64,000 bases of DNA from positions 141,423 through 205,422 of the forward strand of contig ONJQ01000002.1 of NCBI GenBank assembly GCA_900318175.1, read 5' to 3'. Below are positions 1-7,067 of this stretch, piece after piece (the stretch's first letter is position 1; each line of letters begins with the position of its first letter). Position numbers and translations under genes: made by a program. Under the pieces are notes generated by a model that was not told the origin of the DNA, did not search any database, and saw nothing but the letters and a program-made list of their open reading frames with translations. The stretch is from an uncultured Bacteroidales bacterium (GTDB lineage Bacteria > Bacteroidota > Bacteroidia > Bacteroidales > P3).

Positions 1-202
1 AACAAACCACGACTGGAACATCCGCAGAGAGGGGAACCAAGAGGAGAATAACTGCTCACTATGCAGAGCCGAAGCAATGTCACCAAAGGTAAACCTCTCG
101 ATACAAATACACTTTCATATAAAATCCAACATCCAAATTATGATAAGAGAGCAGTATAACAAAAGATAGTGCTGCCTTTTATTTTATTTTGGCATTTAAG
201 TA

Positions 203-1414
203 TTAAGAAAGTTCCTGTATGATTGCATTGATTAGCATAATGGTAGCTTGTTCATCACCGAATTCGCTCCTAAAAAGCAACTCTAATACTTCATCTTCTG
301 TCAACCCACTTTTTGAATAGTTGTTGTCGTCTTCATTTGGATAGAGAGGACAATTCATGTAATCTGGAGACTCCCACTCATATTCATGTCCATTTACATT
401 AACATTTATACTTAGGTCTTCTCCCATGTATCGGCTAAAGTTAATTGAGTAATTAGATCCTTGAATGTCAAAGTATCCAATCTTGCCCATTGCCATATCC
501 ATATACTCAGTGGAGTTCACCTTACTATTCATCATGGTTTGGAAGTCGTTGTCTGATTTTACAACTTTTCGAACAAGGTTTCGGAAGTAAACATTATTTC
601 GAAAATCAACTCTGTCATACACCATTCCAACCTCGATTGGGTTAGAGCCTTTCGCATAGTCCATAAGTACATAATAATACGCAATCATCGCCAATTGATC
701 AACAGACAAGTTTACTTTCTTTTCTTTGCTTAACTGGTTGTCGTACACACTAACGATGTGATAAGACGAGTCGATGATAAAATGTTTCTCCAACACGAAC
801 ACAGAATATTTGCTCTTGTTCTCTCTATCGATGGAGTAGTCTTCTACAATCGAAACGCTCAGCTGCCCGTTATTCAGCATTCTCATTTCGAACGAATCCC
901 ACCTTAGAGAGCTGTGTTTGCCATGCACTTTGAATGTTTTATCATATCTCTGGTGACACCCGATAACATAATCCCTGTCCTTGTTGTAAGCATCCTGAAA
1001 TCGTTCAACTATTGGTGCATAAAGGGATGCCAGCGTTACAAAGTCATTTTCACAGATGGCGTTACAGTAGCTTTCAATGATTTTTTGAACTGTAATCTCG
1101 TCAGGGAACTCTGTTACAACAGCATTTTGTCCCTCACTCTTAGATTTGATGCTGTGAATTATAAGAAACAAGCAAAGTGCCAACAGCAACACTGCTGCGA
1201 CAATGGCTGCTATTATAACGCTTTTCTTCTTGTCTTGTTCCTCTTTCTTTGCTGGCGCACTTTCTTGAATTGACTCCGAGATATTTGTATCCTCGGCATT
1301 TTTCTTTGTTCCTCGAATTACGGCAACGGCATCGTCAAACTCTTTTTGAGTCAATTCTCCAACATCAAGTTTGCGTTTCAATTCATACAATAAATTAATT
1401 TCTTCCTCTGTCAT
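203..1414 (-). CDS. Membrane-anchored protein with N-terminal SHOCT-like motif and possible NTF2-like domain
   Basis: Unknown function. The open frame extends to 1465, but I place the start at the internal Met at 1414 because the downstream neighbour begins with the same residues (MTEEEIN-LYELK). That leaves 403 residues. Residues 1-35 form a short helical SHOCT-like motif, followed by a Lys-rich linker and one membrane helix at about 65-87. Residues of about 100-230 could be an NTF2-like fold (inferred from helix/strand pattern and an aromatic-rich core). The C-terminal third is paralogous to the protein at 1476-2204, sharing VDFRNN and YEW-SP. It is the last gene of an AT-rich minus-strand cluster, 61 nt after that paralogue. 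Topology suggests a cytoplasmic N-terminus and an external C-terminal domain. Confidence 0.7.
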   Translation of the reverse strand: MTEEEINLLYELKRKLDVGELTQKEFDDAVAVIRGTKKNAEDTNISESIQESAPAKKEEQDKKKSVIIAAIVAAVLLLALCLFLIIHSIKSKSEGQNAVVTEFPDEITVQKIIESYCNAICENDFVTLASLYAPIVERFQDAYNKDRDYVIGCHQRYDKTFKVHGKHSSLRWDSFEMRMLNNGQLSVSIVEDYSIDRENKSKYSVFVLEKHFIIDSSYHIVSVYDNQLSKEKKVNLSVDQLAMIAYYYVLMDYAKGSNPIEVGMVYDRVDFRNNVYFRNLVRKVVKSDNDFQTMMNSKVNSTEYMDMAMGKIGYFDIQGSNYSINFSRYMGEDLSINVNVNGHEYEWESPDYMNCPLYPNEDDNNYSKSGLTEDEVLELLFRSEFGDEQATIMLINAIIQELS

Positions 1415-1475
1415 ATTTTCGAAAATTATTTGTTTTGTACATACATAAGTATACGGAACTAACAATCCTTATCTC

Positions 1476-2204
1476 CTATAGAAAGGAACTAAAATTAGGT
1501 GAAATCCATTCGTATTCGAGACCTCTTTCTTCAACTCTGATATTATAATCTGACTCGTTGAAGAATGAGAAAGAAATTTTGTATCCGTACCCATCAATAT
1601 CATAGTTTGTTCCACAAATTGGCATGTACCGAGTAGTTTTTAATACAGGACATTGTAACATATATTGATAATTATCAATGTCAGATACGATGTTACGAAT
1701 AAGATATGTAAACGAGATATTGTTTCTAAAATCAACAATTCCTTCTATTGTACACGGATATTCAACAAACACATTATTATCCCTTTCTTTCTTCTCAAAC
1801 TCTTCATCAATAAATTCAAAGGCAGTAACTGCCAACTGTAGATTTTCTGCATCTATGTTATTATGAATGTCCGTTGTACTTGTATATTGTTCTTGAGGGT
1901 TCTCAGTATCTGTCATTTCCATATTGTCATCCTCTACTGTACAGTCAAATTCTTTGTTGGAGTAATTGCTATGAATAATAAAAAATACAACTAACGTAAT
2001 GGTGATGATTGCGACGGCAACAATAGAAACCTTCTTCCAGATATTACTATTCTTATCTGTGGTGGTTGAGGAATTATCGTTAGAGGTTTTGTGTTGATTT
2101 CCAATAATCTTGGTTTTCTCTATTTCAAATTCCTCCTTTGAAATAATCTCTGCATCAAGTTTCTTTTTCAGTTCATATAGTTTGTTTATTTCTTCTTCTG
2201 TCAT
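1476..2204 (-). CDS. Membrane-anchored protein with N-terminal SHOCT-like motif, paralogue of the next gene
   Basis: Unknown function, 242 residues from the ATG at 2204. That ATG lies one base after the stop of the upstream gene (TAA-T-ATG), so the two are probably translationally coupled; the longer frame to 2264 would overlap that gene. Residues 1-35 repeat the SHOCT-like motif (MTEEEINKLYELKKKL). A Ser/Thr/Asn-rich linker and one membrane helix at about 58-77 follow. The C-terminal domain matches the end of the 203-1414 protein (VDFRNN, YEW-SP) but lacks that protein's central NTF2-like segment. It looks like a shortened duplicate. Confidence 0.7.
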   Translation of the reverse strand: MTEEEINKLYELKKKLDAEIISKEEFEIEKTKIIGNQHKTSNDNSSTTTDKNSNIWKKVSIVAVAIITITLVVFFIIHSNYSNKEFDCTVEDDNMEMTDTENPQEQYTSTTDIHNNIDAENLQLAVTAFEFIDEEFEKKERDNNVFVEYPCTIEGIVDFRNNISFTYLIRNIVSDIDNYQYMLQCPVLKTTRYMPICGTNYDIDGYGYKISFSFFNESDYNIRVEERGLEYEWISPNFSSFL

Positions 2205-2205
2205 A

Positions 2206-2664
2206 TTATTGCAATTTAGATATTTGAGCTTCATATTCAACTTGCGAAATAATACCAGCATCACGCAGTTCTTTCAATTTGGCAACTTTATCGACTCCCT
2301 TTATTTCAACAGGGACAGTCTCTTCTAGTTGTTGATTACTATTTGTGCATCCAAAGTGTTCCATTAAATCTACTTGGTTTTTAGCGATAACTCCAAGTAT
2401 CCTGATGCAACTCAAAAGAATAGAGATAAGAACAATAATTCCAATTATGATGGTAGCAGTTAAGAGATGGCCATAGTCAAAATAATAATCATTTTCTTTT
2501 TCTATTGCAAGCCAAAAATCATAAATACCATACCAAATGATTATCCCTACAACAATCCCTATTATAAAAACACTTATTCCAGGCATTGCCTTTGAGATTT
2601 CCTGCTTCTTTTTGTAGGTATTGATGCTTTCCTCTCTAACATTTTTGTTGATGTTGTTTTCCAT
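2206..2664 (-). CDS. Small two-helix membrane protein with C-terminal SHOCT motif
   Basis: The 152-residue product has two hydrophobic segments at about 28-58 and 70-98. It ends in a textbook SHOCT-like motif at residues 124-152 (LKELRDAGIISQVEYEAQI). SHOCT motifs usually sit at protein C-termini and are thought to mediate oligomerisation. Here the two following genes carry the same kind of motif at their N-termini. The stop overlaps the start region of the next gene, so they form one transcription unit. I infer that the three products assemble through these motifs at the inner membrane; nothing shows what the complex does. Confidence 0.7.
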   Translation of the reverse strand: MENNINKNVREESINTYKKKQEISKAMPGISVFIIGIVVGIIIWYGIYDFWLAIEKENDYYFDYGHLLTATIIIGIIVLISILLSCIRILGVIAKNQVDLMEHFGCTNSNQQLEETVPVEIKGVDKVAKLKELRDAGIISQVEYEAQISKLQ

Positions 2665-2706
2665 TTGATTGTGTTTTTTATTATTATTTTTTTATTCTAA
2701 TTTGGG

Positions 2707-3156
2707 TTATTCAAGTACTATTGGATGCCCTTCAATATCATAAATATGAATATTATCTGTGTTAATCCTGTTATCTGTGTCAATCCTGATTTCTGGAAGT
2801 TTATCCACTATATTTTTAGGTGGTAGTTTTTCTCCTCTCGGCTTTGCAATAACCTTATAGTATTGGCTTTCGAACGAATCACCAATTCTGTCGAGAGAGA
2901 TAAAACCTATTGATGCAAAATCAATGAATGTACTGTAGTTTAAATGCCTTGGATTTTGTACGATATCGACTTCTTCCTTATTCTCATTTTTCATTATTAT
3001 TTTTTCAATAAATCTTTGTAGTTCGGTATTTTCACTTTCATCAATTTTGTCGGGTATTTTTCCACCATTAGATGCAACATGGAAACAATAGTCCTTATAT
3101 TTAAAGAACCAATCAATGTCATAGCATCTTTGATAATCTTCCGAATATTGAGCCAT
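2707..3156 (-). CDS. Hypothetical protein, candidate partner/immunity protein of the deaminase-fold gene
   Basis: The 149-residue soluble, acidic protein has no recognised domain. It starts at the ATG at 3156, three bases after the stop of the deaminase-fold gene (TAA-TAT-ATG), so the pair is tightly coupled. In polymorphic-toxin loci the toxin gene is commonly followed at once by a small immunity gene, and this order and spacing match. That is an inference from context; the sequence alone shows no immunity family. A gap of about 42 nt separates it from the SHOCT membrane gene, so all five genes could share a transcript. Confidence 0.6.
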   Translation of the reverse strand: MAQYSEDYQRCYDIDWFFKYKDYCFHVASNGGKIPDKIDESENTELQRFIEKIIMKNENKEEVDIVQNPRHLNYSTFIDFASIGFISLDRIGDSFESQYYKVIAKPRGEKLPPKNIVDKLPEIRIDTDNRINTDNIHIYDIEGHPIVLE

Positions 3157-3159
3157 ATA

Positions 3160-3681
3160 TTAAAGATTAAAAATCTTTTTACAATTTCCACAATAGCTGA
3201 CTATTTCATCAGTTCGAGGTCTGAATGCTGAACTAAATATGATTTGATTTATTCCACAAGATGGATGATTTTCAAGAAGCTCTGCTGCTGCATGCTGTTC
3301 AGCACAATTCCCAATAGGATTCTTTGATAGATTACTATTGTTTCCAATCTTTCCTAGTTGATCCAATCTTTCTTTCAATGTGGAATTCGATACTATTTTG
3401 TTCATACTATAAGAACCCGAATGTCCGAAATGAAATAAAGGACGCCTTCTTCCTTTTAACGACTCTTCACTTACACAGCATAGGACTACTGCAGCAGGAT
3501 AATCTTTACAACGTTTTATGTCTTCTTCTTTATTATTAACCATTTTTTTCTTCATTAATCGTATTGCCTTCACACAATGACGCACATGCGGAGAATGAAA
3601 CAATACAATATCTAAATTCATATACTTCTGCATAAGATTCTGATTGTATATGTATGTGGTTTTATCTCGGTAATCAAACAT
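3160..3681 (-). CDS. Stand-alone cytidine-deaminase-fold protein (YwqJ-like toxin deaminase type)
   Basis: The 173-residue protein has the zinc-deaminase signature: a CAE triad in GNCAEQHAAAELL near residue 127 and a CGNC motif near residue 165. A hydrophobic strand (PAAVVLCCVSEE) lies upstream of the first motif, as in the deaminase core fold. The [HC]AE plus CxxC arrangement is known from cytidine deaminases and from the YwqJ and related bacterial toxin deaminases. There is no signal peptide, membrane helix or secretion/trafficking domain, so it is not a complete exported polymorphic toxin. It could be an orphan toxin tip, an antiphage nucleotide deaminase, or a metabolic enzyme. Zinc binding and a deaminase fold are well supported; the substrate is not. 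Confidence 0.65.
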   Translation of the reverse strand: MFDYRDKTTYIYNQNLMQKYMNLDIVLFHSPHVRHCVKAIRLMKKKMVNNKEEDIKRCKDYPAAVVLCCVSEESLKGRRRPLFHFGHSGSYSMNKIVSNSTLKERLDQLGKIGNNSNLSKNPIGNCAEQHAAAELLENHPSCGINQIIFSSAFRPRTDEIVSYCGNCKKIFNL

Positions 3682-3712
3682 ATTGCATTATGTTGTAGTT
3701 GTTATCGTAATA

Positions 3713-3720
3713 CAAATATA
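3713..3720 (-). promoter_or_regulatory. Minus-7 box upstream of the deaminase-fold gene
   Basis: TATATTTG on the minus strand matches the Bacteroidota consensus TAnnTTTG and lies 32 bases upstream of the ATG at 3681. It would drive the deaminase gene and probably the genes down to 203. Confidence 0.55.
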
Positions 3721-3727
3721 TCTTTTG

Positions 3728-5575
3728 TTATTGTAAATCAAAAGTTATCGGCAAGTTGAACTGGGTTCTGACAGGTTTTCCTTTTTGTATTCCTGGATTC
3801 CATCTCGGCATGGACTTAACAAGCAAGATGGCTTCTTCACAACAGCCATAGCCAATATCTCTTAAGCATTCTACAATTGTAATTGAGCCATCTTTCTCGA
3901 CTATAAATGACACATACACCGTCCCTGTTACTTTTGCATCTTTTGCCTGTGGGGGATATTCTATGTTATCAGCTATATACTTTGAAAGAGTTTCTAAACC
4001 GCCGGGAAACGCTGGGTCTCTTTCTAGTATATCTTCGCATTCACTGAGTTCCTTTTCAAACTCTGCATAGAATGACGCATATTGTTTCTCAATCTCTTGG
4101 CTCTTTTGTTTTAATAGCTGAAGTCTTTCTTGCTGTCGTTTCTCTTCTTCTTGGCTATCAAGATAGGCTTGCTTCTGATTTTGACTGTTAGGGTTAACCA
4201 GTTCTTTTGTTTCGGTTCCTGTCACACACTCATCATATTCTTTTTGATAAGAGACTATCTTGTCAGGAAATATCTCAAATGCCTCATCATATTTTTTCTT
4301 AGCCTCATCATATTTTTTCTGCTTTCGCAAATCCCCAGCATCGTATATTAGCTTATAGAATTTATTTATATTATCGCTATTCTCTTTCATGCTCATATTA
4401 ACGCATTCGTCATATTCTTTTTGATAAGAGCTCTTCCTGTCAGGAAACAACTTAAACGCCTCATCATATTTTTTCTTTGCTTTGTCATATTTTTTCTGAT
4501 TGACCAAAATATCAGCATCAGTAATTAGTATATCGTATTTATCTTCTTTATCTTCTTCCATCTTTTCGGCATTTTCAAACATGCATATTTTAAAGCACTC
4601 GTTATATTCTCTCTGATATTCGGTCTTTCTGTCAGGAAACAATTTAAATGCCTCATCATATTTTTCCTTTGCCTCAGAGTATCTTCCCGGTAGACATAAG
4701 TCTCTCGCTATAGAGATTAGTGTATTAAACATCATATTTTTGTCCATTTCTATTTTGCCTCCGCACTCAAGATATTCCTTCTGATACATAAGTTTCTTGT
4801 CTGGAAATATATTGAATGCTATATCATATTTTTTCTTAGCTTCATCATATTTTTTCTTTCGCAGTAAAACCTCGGCATCAGTAATTAGTGTATTGAATGC
4901 CTTTGTTCCGCCTCCATATAAAGACTCTGTATATAATTGCTGATGATCTACTTTTCTGTCCGGAAACAATGCAAATGCCTCATCATACTTTCTTCTTGCT
5001 TCATCATATCGCTTCTCTCGATATAAGTATCGGGCATCAGCTATGAGTCCGTCATACTTTTTCTCGTTAACCATGTTGGATACCGTTTTGTTAGAATAGA
5101 ATGTAAGTCTAACAAAACCTCCGTTGTAGTATGAGGCTTGCGAGGCCATCAGTACACCAACAGTCTGTCCATAATAGTTGAAATTTGTATAGTAGTACTC
5201 ACCTCCATATTCTTTTGCTTTATATTTTAACTCTTCTTGCAAATAAGCAGATATGGCATTTTTTTCTGAGATAATCCGGTCGTATGAGTCCGACTCAAGA
5301 AACCACTTGACAGATTCGACTTTGCCATTTTTCATTCCGATTGCAACGAAATACTTCGTAATGCTCATGTTACCATTGTCTTTGTAGTATACAAAGTGTA
5401 CGCCATCATTGTCATTAGTGTGACTGATGGAATAGTTGTGATTACGAATGATATTTTTAGCCACCTCCTCTGTCGCTCCTATTGGCACATGAAAGCGGAC
5501 AAGTCTTTTGTATTCCGTTTGAGCAGCCAACGTTTGGCATATTATCAATGCGAACAACAACACAATTCTTCTCAT
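3728..5575 (-). CDS. Secreted repeat protein with five TPR-like repeats and a TonB C-terminal domain
   Basis: The 615-residue protein has a signal peptide at residues 1-18 (cleavage after LAA), so it is exported to the periplasm. Residues 20-165 form an unassigned N-terminal domain. Five near-identical TPR-like repeats of about 44 residues follow at 174-216, 227-271, 284-327, 348-391 and 407-450, each with a KYDEAxxKYDEAFxxFPDK core and a YQKEYxEC tail. A Gln/Glu-rich coiled coil at about 465-515 leads to a TonB C-terminal domain at 519-615 (PAFPGG start, PRWNPG motif). TonB-C domains in Bacteroidota often occur in proteins that are not energy transducers; with no TonB membrane anchor or proline-rich span, this is likely a periplasmic binding protein. 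A GGAG stretch lies about 10 bases before the ATG. Confidence 0.85.
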   Translation of the reverse strand: MRRIVLLFALIICQTLAAQTEYKRLVRFHVPIGATEEVAKNIIRNHNYSISHTNDNDGVHFVYYKDNGNMSITKYFVAIGMKNGKVESVKWFLESDSYDRIISEKNAISAYLQEELKYKAKEYGGEYYYTNFNYYGQTVGVLMASQASYYNGGFVRLTFYSNKTVSNMVNEKKYDGLIADARYLYREKRYDEARRKYDEAFALFPDRKVDHQQLYTESLYGGGTKAFNTLITDAEVLLRKKKYDEAKKKYDIAFNIFPDKKLMYQKEYLECGGKIEMDKNMMFNTLISIARDLCLPGRYSEAKEKYDEAFKLFPDRKTEYQREYNECFKICMFENAEKMEEDKEDKYDILITDADILVNQKKYDKAKKKYDEAFKLFPDRKSSYQKEYDECVNMSMKENSDNINKFYKLIYDAGDLRKQKKYDEAKKKYDEAFEIFPDKIVSYQKEYDECVTGTETKELVNPNSQNQKQAYLDSQEEEKRQQERLQLLKQKSQEIEKQYASFYAEFEKELSECEDILERDPAFPGGLETLSKYIADNIEYPPQAKDAKVTGTVYVSFIVEKDGSITIVECLRDIGYGCCEEAILLVKSMPRWNPGIQKGKPVRTQFNLPITFDLQ

Positions 5576-5630
5576 TTTTTACTCCTTTTTTTCGCCGTTC
5601 TGTCTCCCGGATTGGCGGTTGCACTTCAAT

Positions 5631-5869
5631 AAAAAAGCATGGAGACAACGTTGTCAGTTTCAACTCTTGAGGTTTTGCCCGACCCAACTAGTCTGAAACG
5701 TATGAACTTTATCCCATGCTGAGGATATGCCGACACCCGAGGGCGTTAACATACCAAACAAGCAAAGGCATCGGTATCAATGTCGACTAGTTCTGAAATT
5801 GGGCAAATTTCAAGAGTGACCTTTTACAAATGCTTTCTTGCACCGATTAGACACACTCGCGTCTAATTC
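5631..5869 (-). ncRNA. Candidate structured non-coding RNA, about 240 nt, family unknown
   Basis: On the minus strand this segment folds into a nested structure with many perfect complementary arms. A 5' hairpin pairs TTAGAC with GTCTAA. An outer stem pairs 5830-5839 with 5631-5640 and ends in a run of six T. Inside it, helices pair 5810-5816 with 5664-5670, 5801-5807 with 5674-5680, and 5786-5792 with 5686-5692. These enclose a helix at 5781-5785/5731-5735 with hairpins 5773-5777/5751-5755 and 5738-5743, plus a hairpin 5723-5727/5710-5714. Tandem promoters end just upstream and no open frame fits. It could be a Bacteroidales 6S-like RNA, another regulatory RNA, or a long leader of the gene at 3728-5575; I cannot assign a family. 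Confidence 0.6.
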
Positions 5870-5874
5870 GGCTG

Positions 5875-5902
5875 CAAATATACACATTTTTCTGCAAATA
5901 TA
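5875..5902 (-). promoter_or_regulatory. Tandem minus-7 boxes of the structured RNA
   Basis: Two copies of TATATTTG on the minus strand, at 5875-5882 and 5895-5902, lie in a direct repeat (ATGTGTATATTTGCAG) offset by 20 bases. Initiation from the proximal box would be near 5869, at the 5' arm of the structured RNA. Confidence 0.6.
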
Positions 5903-6173
5903 CACATTTTTTTTGATACACGATACCTTTGGGGACAAAGTTCATTCCTTTTATTAAGGAATTAAAGGGTGTGCTAATGTGTAAGCATTTGAATGTGTGT
6001 GTTGAATGTGTAAATGTGTGAACGTGTTAATGTGTTAATCTTTTTAAATGTGGTAACGTGGGAATCCTTTGGGGATGTGCTTTGTTTGTTTACGTTTTGG
6101 TACGATTTACGAATTATCACATTGACGTATCTACACGTTCAGGGCTGTGTTTTCGGTGAATTCACTAACCGAT
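5903..6173. other. AT-rich spacer with degenerate GTGTTAATGTG repeats
   Basis: No gene is visible. The stretch 5970-6051 consists of loosely repeated units such as AATGTGT, AACGTGTTAA and TGTGTTAATC. The same words recur in the arms of the inverted repeat at 6392-6976 and in other gaps of the window (26208-26222, 58915-58936, 61557-61575). Confidence 0.5.
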
Positions 6174-6362
6174 TTACTTGGGGATAAACAGCTTGGGCAT
6201 GGGCACCTGGTTCCACACTATTCCCACCTGGGCATTGTCCAGCATCTTCATAAAGAAGAGGTAAGTCATTTATTCCAGGACGGTTATGGAGTTGGTGATG
6301 CCGCCAGTCCAGAAGGCATCCCAGTTCTTATCAATGCGGTTCTTTATTTCGCCAGTAATCAT
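6174..6362 (-). pseudogene. Chimeric fragment: HsdM N-terminus joined to a DUF5686 fragment
   Basis: Reading on the minus strand from the ATG at 6362, the first 30 codons ([18 protein letters not shown]...) match the N-terminus of type I restriction-modification methylase subunits (HsdM). Codon 31 is a TAA where the family normally has CAA. The frame then continues as HsdM (MTYLFFMKMLDNAQ) to about 6232. There it switches, in frame, to VGIVWNQVPMPKLFIP, a piece of the DUF5686 gene found intact at 9907-12492 (about 50 of 54 bases identical to 10312-10367). It stops at 6174. This is a dead recombination product, not a gene. Confidence 0.8.
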
Positions 6363-6659
6363 ATTGTCAGTTTTAACTATACTCGTATTGAACACGTTAA
6401 TTCGTTAATGTGTTAATTCGTTAATCTTTGATGCGCCAAGGACTAACGCATTAACACGTTGTCGCATTCACACATTCCTATATGAGGCGCAGTTGCATTG
6501 TGTATTACAATTTAAATCGGCATATAGATTCAACCGCGAAGTGGCGTGTGGGGTGGGGACAGATATACTTATTCTGCGTGCCGGAGATACGCTACTTTGT
6601 TGATTGTTATGTTGTGGCGTCACTTCGGAAGGCATGGGATGGGCATTATTTCCCCCACA

Positions 6660-6708
6660 CTATAAGTGCGGGGTTATTGAGCGTTTGCCTCTTAGAGGCA
6701 ACTTATAG
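6660..6708. repeat. Nested palindromic repeat element, copy 1
   Basis: CTATAAGT at one end pairs with ACTTATAG at the other, and an inner hairpin pairs TGCCTC with GAGGCA. A second copy with the same layout lies at 55932-55979 downstream of htpG. The two differ mainly in the inner loop, with the stems preserved. Confidence 0.7.
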
Positions 6709-6776
6709 AAGTCCCCGGTGATTATTACATTGTCCTGGCTTGGGTTGTTTGGGGGTCGCTGTTGGTTCGGTTGTTT

Positions 6777-6814
6777 TAGGTCAGTTCTCTAATATTTGTT
6801 CCTCATTTGTTCCT
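6777..6814. repeat. Dispersed 38-bp repeat, copy 1
   Basis: This 38-base segment matches 39815-39852 at 35 of 38 positions. Its 16-base core (6782-6797) recurs exactly at 53546-53561. It contains two tandem TTTGTTCCT words. Confidence 0.6.
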
Positions 6815-7067
6815 TTTTCATTGGACAAATGAACCAACAAGTATAAAACCACGGAGTAAGAAGGAGCGAACCTGCAGTTGATGAGATATTGAATGTGTGA
6901 ATGCGATAACGTGTTAATGCGTTAGTCCTTGGCGCATCAAAGATTAACGAATTAACACATTTACGAATTAACGTGTCAGTAGTGCTTATAAATGCAACTT
7001 TTTTTGTTCAAGACGTAGTTGCGGGGCGTTCGGGGCAATAAAAAGGGGTGTCAGCCGTTATGGTGCC

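Larger units (their letters stand above)
6392..6976. repeat. 86-bp near-perfect inverted repeat flanking a 413-bp segment
   Basis: The arms are 6392-6477 and 6891-6976; one is the reverse complement of the other with two mismatches. The arms are built from AACGTGTTAATGCG-type words. The interior carries no convincing gene but holds two smaller dispersed repeats (6660-6708 and 6777-6814). The layout resembles a non-autonomous mobile unit, though no target-site duplication is obvious. The rest of the gap, 6363-6391 and 6977-7067, shows nothing recognisable. Confidence 0.75.

Noticed and set aside
4230-5060. Regularly spaced repeats resembling a CRISPR array
   Set aside because: They are the coding repeats of the TPR-like protein (codon-phased, about 130-180 bp apart) and lack the repeat/spacer size of CRISPR.
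6660-6708. Possible integron attC site
   Set aside because: There are nested inverted arms, but no RYYYAAC/GTTRRRY core sites and no integrase nearby.
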